Assembly: GCA_964589635.1 (NCBI GenBank)
Contig: CAZPRI010000007.1
Location: 1-30,906 of the forward strand
Direction of reading: 5' to 3'
Source of the DNA: CAZUCU01 sp964589635
GTDB taxonomy: Bacteria > Patescibacteriota > Minisyncoccia > Phycocordibacterales > JAACPR01
Length of the DNA stretch: 30,906 nucleotides
The translations under genes and the position numbers were made by a program. Under the pieces are notes generated by a model. It was not told the DNA's origin. It made no database searches and saw nothing but the letters and a program-made list of their open reading frames with translations. Below are positions 16,419 through 22,532 of the stretch, in pieces (the first letter of the stretch is position 1; every line of letters begins with the position of its first letter).

Positions 16419-16925
16419 CTATTTAATTAAGAATTTTTTCTTATCTTGATCTAAATCTATAAAGTCATCCGCAACATCTAAAATCTTTTGAGAAGTTGAT
16501 CTACCAAAAGAGATAACCTCCACCTGACAACCATATGCAATCTTTAGATAATTAACTAAAGATTCAAAGTCACCATCTCCTGAAGCAATAACTACTGTAT
16601 CAAGCTTTGGTGCAGCCGCCACAGCATCAATTGCAAGACCAACATCCCAGTCTGCTTTTTTTGCTCCTCCTGCAAAAATTTGCAAATCCTTTGTCTTAGT
16701 TTCGATACCCATCTTGTTTAGGGCATCGAAAAAGTTTTTCTCGTCTCCTGCTTCTGACGTAATAACATAAGCAACTGCTCGAATAAGAACTCGATCGGAA
16801 ACCGCCTCCTTCAAAACATTCGCAAAATTAACTTTCTTTTTATATAAATTCTTGGCTGAGTGGTATAGATTTTGTGTATCTATGAAAACTCCTACTCTCT
16901 GTTCAGGGTGTTTAATTACTGACAT
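16419..16925 (-). CDS. NYN-domain (LabA/DUF88-like) predicted ribonuclease
   Basis: 168 aa. PIN-like NYN fold with acidic metal-binding residues in the expected places: GVFIDTQNLY near the N-terminus, KKADWDVGLAIDA in the middle, VIASGDGDFESLVNYL, and VEVISFGRSTSQ. Members are predicted metal-dependent RNases or RNA-binding proteins; the specific RNA target is unknown. Full length for the family. TATAAT copies lie 9 and 14 nt before the ATG. Two tandem hairpins follow the stop. Confidence 0.85.
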   Translation of the reverse strand: MSVIKHPEQRVGVFIDTQNLYHSAKNLYKKKVNFANVLKEAVSDRVLIRAVAYVITSEAGDEKNFFDALNKMGIETKTKDLQIFAGGAKKADWDVGLAIDAVAAAPKLDTVVIASGDGDFESLVNYLKIAYGCQVEVISFGRSTSQKILDVADDFIDLDQDKKKFLIK

Positions 16926-17015
16926 ATATATTTAATTATATTATACAAAGATTAAAATAAATTCTAATCTTTAACTTCTTATAAAATTTGTTAACAAAAC
17001 TATATTAAAAACTGA

Positions 17016-17051
17016 AATAAAAATCCCTAGTCAAAACCAGGGATTTTTATT
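17016..17051 (-). terminator. rpsO terminator
   Basis: AATAAAAATCCCT / AGGGATTTTTATT perfect 13-bp arms with a 10-nt loop, starting at the rpsO stop codon. Confidence 0.8.
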
Positions 17052-17316
17052 ATTTCTTAAGACCTAATTTTTTTATTAAACTAGTATATCTTTTAGGATT
17101 TTTTTTACCTAAATACTTTAAATGTGATTTTCTATCTGCAACCATTCCAAGAAGACCTCTTCGTGAATGATTGTCTTTCTTGTTTTTCTTAAGATGATTA
17201 GCAAGTTCATCGATTCTTTTTGAAAGAATCCCAACTTGAACCTCAGCAGAACCTGTGTCCTTGTCGTGAAGCTTTACATCTTTGATTGCATTTTCTTTCT
17301 TTCTTTTTGTTAACAT
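17050..17316 (-). CDS. rpsO: 30S ribosomal protein S15
   Basis: 88 aa, the usual size. Binds the 16S rRNA central domain (three-way junction of helices 20-22). Signatures: LHDKDTGSAEVQVGILSKRIDELANHLKKNKKDNHSRRGLLGMVADRKSHLKYL and the terminal RYTSLIKKLGL. The frame is open 7 codons further upstream, but the extended -10 TGCTAAAAT lies 7 nt before the ATG at 17316 and the resulting N-terminus matches the family. The 5' UTR in which S15 represses its own translation in E. coli is absent. Confidence 0.97.
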   Translation of the reverse strand: MLTKRKKENAIKDVKLHDKDTGSAEVQVGILSKRIDELANHLKKNKKDNHSRRGLLGMVADRKSHLKYLGKKNPKRYTSLIKKLGLKK

Positions 17317-17332
17317 GAGGCATATTTTAGCA
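17317..17332 (-). promoter_or_regulatory. Extended -10 promoter, predicted leaderless rpsO
   Basis: Minus-strand TGCTAAAAT (TAAAAT 17329-17324), 7 nt, ATG at 17316. A ribosomal protein gene without a leader is notable. Confidence 0.7.
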
Positions 17333-17353
17333 CACATCTCGCAAATTGCAAGT

Positions 17354-17593
17354 CTATAATTTGTTTTTAATGATTTCGTATACGAACCCTATATGAGCCT
17401 TATCGTACAACAGTTTTTCTTCTTTTGTTGATATTTTCACATCAAACTCTTCTTCAAGTAAAACCACCAATTCGGTAATATCTAAATCGTCCATTCCTAT
17501 ATCATATAGGCACACGTCAGCTCTCGAATCTGAGCTAAATCCTAGATCATTTATTATCTTACATATTTTTTCTTCAATTTGTGTTTTATTCAT
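17354..17593 (-). CDS. Acyl-carrier-like protein lacking the phosphopantetheine serine
   Basis: 79 aa. The whole ACP fold pattern is present: helix 1 (IEEKICKIINDLG), loop, DIGMDDLDITELVVLLEEEFDVKIS as helix 2, and a terminal helix. The invariant Ser of the DSL motif is Asp36 (DDL), so a 4'-phosphopantetheine arm cannot attach at the normal site. It may be a non-catalytic structural ACP-like protein. No acyl-chain genes are nearby. Start chosen at 17593 because AATAAT lies 6 nt upstream; the frame extends to 17647 across the divergent small gene. Confidence 0.75.
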   Translation of the reverse strand: MNKTQIEEKICKIINDLGFSSDSRADVCLYDIGMDDLDITELVVLLEEEFDVKISTKEEKLLYDKAHIGFVYEIIKNKL

Positions 17594-17616
17594 ATAATGA
17601 TTATTTAAAATTTTAA

Positions 17617-17829
17617 ATGATTTTTCGTTCCTACGAATCCACAACACAGTGTTACAAAATCGATAAGATAGACAACTTTAATGCAGTTATCCAGTTCAAG
17701 GGCTCTGCTTCCCCATGGCTCACCACTAACCAGGTGACGGTTCAAATTTTTTCCACAGAATTTGAACACTGCTATAAATTCCAAACTATTATTGGAGTTT
17801 CTTTTTCTCTTCTCGATGAAGAGGAATAA
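17617..17829 (+). CDS. Possible small hypothetical protein
   Basis: 70 aa, mixed composition, two Cys-Tyr-Lys pairs, acidic C-terminus. No family recognised. It is divergent from the ACP-like gene and convergent with the next one, with TAAAAT 5 nt before the ATG, which fits the local promoter pattern. An opposing frame in the same DNA looks less protein-like. Coding status is uncertain. Confidence 0.35.
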   Translation: MIFRSYESTTQCYKIDKIDNFNAVIQFKGSASPWLTTNQVTVQIFSTEFEHCYKFQTIIGVSFSLLDEEE

Positions 17830-17861
17830 GAAGTAGACCAATTTTTACGTGTGTCTCTTTT

Positions 17862-18380
17862 TTACGGAGAGCGAAAGCAATCGCTTTCGCCACACGGCGA
17901 TTGTAGGAATAGTTTTTTGGGTTGAGTGTTTTCATTTCTCTTTCTTTTTTCTCTATTTTCCCAAAATTTATGACCATCAGGATCATCACCTGGGAGTTTA
18001 CTGAAGTCGAATCCCATATAAAGGAGACTCCAGCTTCCCTTATTATTACCAAGAGCATCCTTCAAAGTAACTCCCTCTTCACGGATTTTGACAATGGTTT
18101 GAACATCTTCACCGAAGTAGATTTCCCTACCGATATATAATTCACCATTCTCGCAAAGAGCTTTTACTACTTCCTTTTTTAAAGTAAAGACAGCTTGATA
18201 CTTTAGATTCTTCCAGAAGACTCGATGACGAAGATTGGTATTGCCTTGATGATCTATCGCACTGTCTTCAACCGAAATTCCAAGGGACCGAGCGAGTTCG
18301 ATTAATTTTATCATTTGCTCTCTCTTTGTGTCAGCGTGCCGTTCACAATAGAGACGATATGACTTTTTAAGATTTATCAT
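17862..18380 (-). CDS. Hypothetical protein
   Basis: 172 aa, soluble, basic at both ends, no family recognised. Residues 1-40 look helical (YCERHADTKREQMIKLIELARSLG); the centre holds beta-like segments. The C-terminal 30 residues are low-similarity, basic and cover a perfect hairpin (GCGAAAGC/GCTTTCGC at 17871-17890). A second minus-strand frame at 17789-17935 (48 aa, very basic) overlaps this end, so the 3' boundary could involve a frameshift. Confidence 0.5.
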   Translation of the reverse strand: MINLKKSYRLYCERHADTKREQMIKLIELARSLGISVEDSAIDHQGNTNLRHRVFWKNLKYQAVFTLKKEVVKALCENGELYIGREIYFGEDVQTIVKIREEGVTLKDALGNNKGSWSLLYMGFDFSKLPGDDPDGHKFWENREKRKRNENTQPKKLFLQSPCGESDCFRSP

Positions 18381-18511
18381 AGTGATATTTTGTTTTTTCT
18401 GAAAAGAACTAGTTTCTGTTTCATCCTTTCGGAATCATCAGCCGGAATACACATTCCGAGACAGAGAGATAGGATTCGAAATTAACACAGAAAACCTTAC
18501 AAGTAAATAAA

Positions 18512-18539
18512 ACAGCCATATCCTTGTGGATATGGCTGT
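18512..18539 (-). terminator. Terminator of the 18546-18743 gene
   Basis: ACAGCCATATCC / GGATATGGCTGT, perfect 12-bp arms, 4-nt loop, followed on the minus strand by TTTATTTA, 6 nt after the stop. Confidence 0.85.
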
Positions 18540-18545
18540 ATTGAC

Positions 18546-18743
18546 CTAATTTGTGGCAACACAATAATAGGTCTTCTCTTGATATTCGACAGTTCCAAAA
18601 TTGAAGCCCTCCTTTGGATCCGGCTCACCCAGCTCTTTCGAGATAAGGGAGACACTCTTTCCTTCTCCCGTTTTGAAGGTCATCCTGTCCTCTAGCTTAT
18701 TGCAAGATTCTAGGAATACCTTGGCTCTGTCCTTAATGTCCAT
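18546..18743 (-). CDS. Small hypothetical protein
   Basis: 65 aa, soluble, no family recognised (helix 1-20, then a Gly/Lys region and a beta-like C-terminus EYQEKTYYCVATN). The frame has an ATG six codons upstream, but that ATG lies in the -10 (TATAAT 18758-18753, 9 nt before the ATG at 18743), so the shorter start is chosen. A clean terminator follows. Confidence 0.6.
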   Translation of the reverse strand: MDIKDRAKVFLESCNKLEDRMTFKTGEGKSVSLISKELGEPDPKEGFNFGTVEYQEKTYYCVATN

Positions 18744-18765
18744 ACGTTGTAAATTATACATGAAA

Positions 18766-19656
18766 TTAGTTATTTGTCAATTTTAACTTACTGGTAAATG
18801 TCCTGAGAACTTCCTGTGCATCACTGATATCATCTCTGGCATCAAACGTTGTGTCAGCACCAAAATCTATGATTACAGGCTTTCCTTCGTTATCCATCAT
18901 CACATTTCTCAAATTAATGTCTCCATGCTTTACTCCATTATCATTTAATAGTTGGATAGCCTCTAGTAAACTTTCTTCAAAAGAATCCTTGTTTTCAGTG
19001 AATAATTCCACAAGTTCTGAATGTTCATCTGTTGAATTTACTATATCATGAAGACTTCTACCTAGAACCTTCTCCATTATCAATACGTGAAAATTACTTC
19101 TTGAATATGCAGATATATTTCTCTCTTCTTCTGTATCATCTTCCATAAGATCAGTATCGTCCATGTCGTCAAACCCTGACAAAAATGTCTCTGGAACCCT
19201 GCAGTCAATTTTTGAACTCTTTAATAAAGCATATGCTGTTTCTTGTTTTTTGAATTCGACATATGGAGAGTTTTGAGGAACAAATACCGCATTTCTATCC
19301 TTAATCTTCTTGTTTCTTTCCGCTTCCATTTCCTCAAAATACTTTTTAAATTTTTTCAAACCTCTAACATAATCATCATTTTCATCAGAGTAACCTTCTC
19401 CTTCTATTATTTGTAAGTCCTCCCAGATGAATTTCATACAAACATAGCCGCCTTGAAACTCAACACCATTTAAAACAGCGCCGTAGTTCCCTGCACCCAA
19501 AAATACATCCTCGTTTTTTTCTATTGCCTTAATAACTTCTCTTCTTGTAACGGATTCTAGTTTTCTGTGCTTTTCTATGTTTTTTTCAAGACCTGATTCT
19601 GTTTTCTCACTGCCTCCACTGGGCGAATCTATTCTGTTTGGTTTTTCGAAACTCAT
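18766..19656 (-). CDS. Protein-kinase-fold protein
   Basis: 296 aa. Kinase landmarks are visible: glycine-rich loop FLGAGNYGAV (about 53-61), candidate ATP Lys in CMKF (K75), catalytic loop KHGDINLRNV (H244, D246, N251) and DFG (264-266). The HGD form resembles aminoglycoside/RIO/lipopolysaccharide-type kinases more than classical HRD Ser/Thr kinases. A large acidic/basic insert (about 85-185, including an Asp/Glu-rich loop) is unusual. Substrate unknown. The frame extends upstream to 19743 through the divergent Xer gene start, so the ATG at 19656 is chosen. Confidence 0.8.
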   Translation of the reverse strand: MSFEKPNRIDSPSGGSEKTESGLEKNIEKHRKLESVTRREVIKAIEKNEDVFLGAGNYGAVLNGVEFQGGYVCMKFIWEDLQIIEGEGYSDENDDYVRGLKKFKKYFEEMEAERNKKIKDRNAVFVPQNSPYVEFKKQETAYALLKSSKIDCRVPETFLSGFDDMDDTDLMEDDTEEERNISAYSRSNFHVLIMEKVLGRSLHDIVNSTDEHSELVELFTENKDSFEESLLEAIQLLNDNGVKHGDINLRNVMMDNEGKPVIIDFGADTTFDARDDISDAQEVLRTFTSKLKLTNN

Positions 19657-19714
19657 AATATTAGTAATAATAAACATAAAACAGTTTTTATCAAAATAAG
19701 ATGTCGCACAATCA

Positions 19715-19729
19715 TGGTAAAATGTGTTC
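19715..19729 (+). promoter_or_regulatory. Extended -10 promoter, predicted leaderless xer
   Basis: TGGTAAAAT (TAAAAT 19718-19723) followed by 6 nt and ATG at 19730. Confidence 0.7.
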
Positions 19730-20677
19730 ATGTCCGAAAACACTCTTATTTATAAACTCAAGCAAGAATTTCTAGAATACATTGAAATTGAAAAAGGTAG
19801 GAGTATTAATACAGTTAAAAATTATGATAGATACCTACTTAGGTTTATTTCACATTCAAAAATAAAGTCCCCTTCCGATATCAAGGAGGAAAACGTTCGA
19901 GAATTTAGACTTTGGTTGAATAGACAAGCTACAGGTAATAACCAATACACAGGTGCAACATTAAAAAAACAAACACAGAATTACTATTTGATCGCACTTA
20001 GGACTTTTTTGAAGTTTCTAACCAAAAGAGGATATGACACATTACCAGCTGATCATATAGAATTAGCAAAAGTTGAACAAAGATCGATTGATATCATTAC
20101 AAATAAAGAACTTCATAGACTTTTGGATGCACCAAATCAAGAAAAGGATCCTGAGAGTAAGGCTCGTGGAAAGGCTATTTTAGAACTACTATTCTCTACT
20201 GGTCTTCGAGTATCGGAACTCTGTTCACTACACAGAGACATCGATCTTAGTGTGGATGAAATGACAATACGAGGAAAAGGCGGCAAAGTAAGGGTTGTTT
20301 TTCTTTCTCCTGACGCAAAGAAATATACGAAGGAATATTTAGATCTTAGAAAAGATATTTCTGATGCATTATTTGTTAAAGTTAATAAAAGTGAAAAAAC
20401 AAAATCAGACAATAAGACCACAGAAGGTTTATCGAGAAGATCAATAGAAAGAATTGTTAAAAAATATGCAATTTCTGCAGGTATTTCAAAAAAAGTCACT
20501 CCCCATGTTATTAGGCATTGTTTTGCAACAGATTTACTATCAAATGGCGCTGATTTGCGGTCGGTTCAAGCTTTGCTTGGTCATGCAAATATAACAACAA
20601 CTCAAGTATATACTCACGTTACCGACAAACACTTAAAAGAGATTCATCAAAAATTTCATGGTAAAAGTAAGGAGTAA
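19730..20677 (+). CDS. xerD: Tyrosine recombinase, XerC/XerD type
   Basis: 315 aa. N-terminal SAM-like core-binding domain (about 1-105) and C-terminal catalytic domain with the tyrosine recombinase residues: R160 (GLRVSEL), K in RGKGGKVR, H259-x-x-R262 (PHVIRH), H285 (LLGHANI), Y294 (TQVYTHV). Full length and ungapped, so most likely the chromosome dimer resolution recombinase rather than a mobile-element integrase; no att repeats or phage genes are nearby. Patescibacteria often carry a single Xer, so C versus D is arbitrary. A GC-rich terminator follows directly. Confidence 0.9.
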   Translation: MSENTLIYKLKQEFLEYIEIEKGRSINTVKNYDRYLLRFISHSKIKSPSDIKEENVREFRLWLNRQATGNNQYTGATLKKQTQNYYLIALRTFLKFLTKRGYDTLPADHIELAKVEQRSIDIITNKELHRLLDAPNQEKDPESKARGKAILELLFSTGLRVSELCSLHRDIDLSVDEMTIRGKGGKVRVVFLSPDAKKYTKEYLDLRKDISDALFVKVNKSEKTKSDNKTTEGLSRRSIERIVKKYAISAGISKKVTPHVIRHCFATDLLSNGADLRSVQALLGHANITTTQVYTHVTDKHLKEIHQKFHGKSKE

Positions 20678-20683
20678 TAAAAA

Positions 20684-20709
20684 AGCACCGTCGCGAACGC
20701 GACGGTGCT
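20684..20709 (+). terminator. xer terminator hairpin
   Basis: AGCACCGTCGC / GCGACGGTGCT, 11-bp perfect arms with GAAC loop, A-tract before it. Confidence 0.75.
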
Positions 20710-20718
20710 AAGCAGTTA

Positions 20719-20760
20719 AGCCTAAAGAAGTATTCTTTGGAAATTGTCCCTTATTAGGCT
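20719..20760 (-). terminator. Possible terminator hairpin of the 20754 gene
   Basis: AGCCTAA (20719-20725) pairs with TTAGGCT (20754-20760); the hairpin includes the stop codon. No clear T-run. Confidence 0.35.
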
Positions 20761-21098
20761 GCTTTGCTTTTTTTGACAACTTTGGCAACAATAGTGTCGC
20801 CTTTGAATTGGAGTTTAACTCCGTAATGCTTGTAAAGCATTACCAGCAGGTTTTTTCCTTCCCCTTGAAGCGCACTGTTGAGCTTTTCAGGTTCAGAAAC
20901 CTTTGTTCGATGAGTCCCTCCATTACTTCTTGCGGAAGCAATGGTTTCACCGATCAAAAGATTGACCTCATGGTGACTAGTGTTGATCGCGGTTGCGATC
21001 GCACTATGATGTGAATCAATATCAACCTGTTCCATGGTTCCGATATTTGCAGTAGCGAAAAATGCTGCTACCCAACTAGCTGAGATGACATTTGACAT
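20754..21098 (-). CDS. Hypothetical protein
   Basis: 114 aa, soluble, Ala/Ser/His-rich N-terminal half (many HH and TxI positions), Lys-rich C-terminus (VAKVVKKSKAA). No family recognised. It is visibly less AT-rich than its neighbours. No -10 is seen at leaderless distance; an A-rich 20-nt leader precedes the ATG. A Met at residue 22 is an alternative start. Confidence 0.5.
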   Translation of the reverse strand: MSNVISASWVAAFFATANIGTMEQVDIDSHHSAIATAINTSHHEVNLLIGETIASARSNGGTHRTKVSEPEKLNSALQGEGKNLLVMLYKHYGVKLQFKGDTIVAKVVKKSKAA

Positions 21099-21184
21099 GT
21101 TTTTTGTTCTCTCTATTTTTTGTTGTTTTATCCAAAGAACACAACCAATTTAAAATATTAAACTTTTTTTAAAATAAGTCAAAT

Positions 21185-21214
21185 AAAAAGCCGCGGACTA
21201 GTCCGCAGCTTTTT
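21185..21214 (-). terminator. Terminator overlapping the end of the 21198 gene
   Basis: AAAAAGC-c-GCGGACT / AGTCCGC-a-GCTTTTT, one mismatch, continuous palindrome centred on the TAG stop region. Confidence 0.7.
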
Positions 21215-21395
21215 CTTTTACTTCCTCCAGGAAAGTAACTATATCCAAATCCATAGGAAAAATAATTGTCCCTCCATCAAGGTATCCACAACCTCTTATA
21301 GTGCTCAATAGAACTCGTAATTGATTTGTGGTCCAATCATGATTTTTTTTAAGGTTACTAAAGAATTTTTTCTTGTTGAATGTTTTTGAATTCAT
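21198..21395 (-). CDS. Small hypothetical protein
   Basis: 65 aa, basic N-terminus, then a helix-turn-like segment HDWTTNQLRVLLSTIRGCGYLDGG that could be nucleic-acid binding, and an acidic C-terminal helix ending in KEKAAD. No family recognised. The last codons lie in the terminator palindrome. Confidence 0.5.
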   Translation of the reverse strand: MNSKTFNKKKFFSNLKKNHDWTTNQLRVLLSTIRGCGYLDGGTIIFPMDLDIVTFLEEVKEKAAD

Positions 21396-21433
21396 TGTGG
21401 TGCTGTGTTGTTTCTATCATGATACTACTCTTA

Positions 21434-21452
21434 TGTTATATTTATTTCAACT
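21434..21452 (+). promoter_or_regulatory. Extended -10 promoter of xth
   Basis: TGTTATATT (TATATT 21437-21442), 10 nt before the ATG; expected leader about 3 nt. Confidence 0.55.
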
Positions 21453-22226
21453 ATGAAAATTTATTCATTCAATGTAAATGGGATTAGGGCATGGGAAAGA
21501 AAAGGAATGTATTCTTGGTTTACCAAACTAAAACCAGACTTTCTATGCATTCAAGAAACTAAAGCTCACCCAGAACAACTTAGCAATGATTTACAAGACC
21601 CAAAGGGTTATTATTCATACTTTAATTCTGCTCAAACAAGAAAAGGATATAGTGGTGTTTGTATTTACTCAAAAACTGAACCCTTGAAAGTTATTTATGG
21701 TTTAGGCAAAAAAGATTTAGACCAAGAAGGTCGTCAAATAACCCTTATTTTTAAAGACTTTGTACTTATTAACTGTTATTTTCCAAATGGTGGAGGAGAA
21801 AAACACAGACTAGAATACAAACTTGCTTACTTTAAGGAGTTCACCAGATTTATCAAAAAATTAGAAAAGAAACACAAGAACATTATCTTTTGTGGAGATG
21901 TAAATATTGCCCATAATGAAATTGACCTTGCGCGACCAAAGGAAAACATGAAGTCTGTAGGTTTTCTACCAGAGGAAAGAGTCATGCTAGATATATTTAA
22001 TAAAGAAGGTTTTGTAGACACTTTTAGAGAACTTCATCCAGAAAAAATTAAATATACTTGGTGGGACATGAAGACAAGGGCGCGCGACAGAAATGTTGGC
22101 TGGAGAATAGATTATTTATGGGTGTCAAAAAGTTTAACGAAAAAAGTCAAAAAATCATTAATTCACAACGATATTTTTGGTTCAGACCACTGCCCTGTTT
22201 CCCTCGAAATAGAAATAAAATTATAA
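21453..22226 (+). CDS. xth: Exodeoxyribonuclease III / AP endonuclease
   Basis: 257 aa. Mg-dependent exonuclease III family, acting at abasic sites in base-excision repair. Signatures: FNVNGIRAW, LCIQETK (metal-binding Glu), QEGRQITLIF, CGDVNIAHNEIDLARP (catalytic Asp/Asn), GWRIDYLWVS and the terminal GSDHCPVSLEI (catalytic Asp-His). Complete and of normal length. The stop codon is followed within 20 nt by a perfect DnaA box and competing hairpins. Confidence 0.95.
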   Translation: MKIYSFNVNGIRAWERKGMYSWFTKLKPDFLCIQETKAHPEQLSNDLQDPKGYYSYFNSAQTRKGYSGVCIYSKTEPLKVIYGLGKKDLDQEGRQITLIFKDFVLINCYFPNGGGEKHRLEYKLAYFKEFTRFIKKLEKKHKNIIFCGDVNIAHNEIDLARPKENMKSVGFLPEERVMLDIFNKEGFVDTFRELHPEKIKYTWWDMKTRARDRNVGWRIDYLWVSKSLTKKVKKSLIHNDIFGSDHCPVSLEIEIKL

Positions 22227-22233
22227 AGGACAG

Positions 22234-22242
22234 TTATCCACA
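22234..22242 (+). other. DnaA box (TTATCCACA)
   Basis: Exact consensus TTATCCACA just after xth, in the loop between two AAAGGACA/TGTCCTTT elements. Isolated from the main cluster by 2.2 kb. Confidence 0.5.
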
Positions 22243-22245
22243 TGC

Positions 22246-22274
22246 ATGTCCTTTACAGTTTTTGTAAAGGACAT
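22246..22274 (+). terminator. xth 3' hairpin with a competing alternative
   Basis: ATGTCCTTTACA / TGTAAAGGACAT, 12-bp perfect arms, 5-nt loop. The TGTCCTTT arm can instead pair with AAAGGACA at 22225-22232, which overlaps the xth stop codon. Confidence 0.6.
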
Positions 22275-22332
22275 ATAATTATCTATGAGCCTAGTACATT
22301 CAGTTCTTTCAAAAAGATAATAAAATGCTTTT

Positions 22333-22507
22333 CACTTTGGTCCGCACATGTTTGCGACTTTCCGCTCATTACTTATGTGGTGGAACCAATTCAGAGAAGA
22401 ACAAAATCACCCGTTAAAAAACAAGCCCTTAACTTTAGTTACCCCACTATAAAAGTTACCCTTTCACCCACTTCTTGTTTTTATAAACTATTACGGGTGA
22501 TTTTTTA
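22333..22507 (+). ncRNA. Candidate structured non-coding RNA
   Basis: The 306-nt gap between xth and cca has no plausible gene but strong structure. Element 1: TTGGTCCGCACAT (22337-22349) pairs with 22375-22389 with two bulges. Element 2: AAAATCACCCGT (22403-22414) / ACGGGTGATTTT (22493-22504), with inner stems AAAAACAAG/CTTGTTTTT (22417-22425, 22474-22482) and AACTTT/AAAGTT (22431-22436, 22452-22457), then T6. TAAAAT (22321-22326) could start RNA near 22333. No match to tmRNA, SRP, RNase P or 6S signatures that I know. The second element could alternatively be a terminator for cca read on the minus strand. Confidence 0.45.
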
Positions 22508-22516
22508 ATATTTCAG

Positions 22517-22532
22517 CGTTATTCGTGAAACA
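22517..22532. other. Weak parS-like site
   Basis: 12 of 16 positions of TGTTTCACGTGAAACA; the right half GTGAAACA is intact. It abuts the cca stop codon. Confidence 0.3.

Noticed and set aside
19730..20677. Xer recombinase as integrase of a mobile element
   Set aside because: No attachment repeats, phage or plasmid genes nearby; length and motifs fit chromosomal XerC/D.
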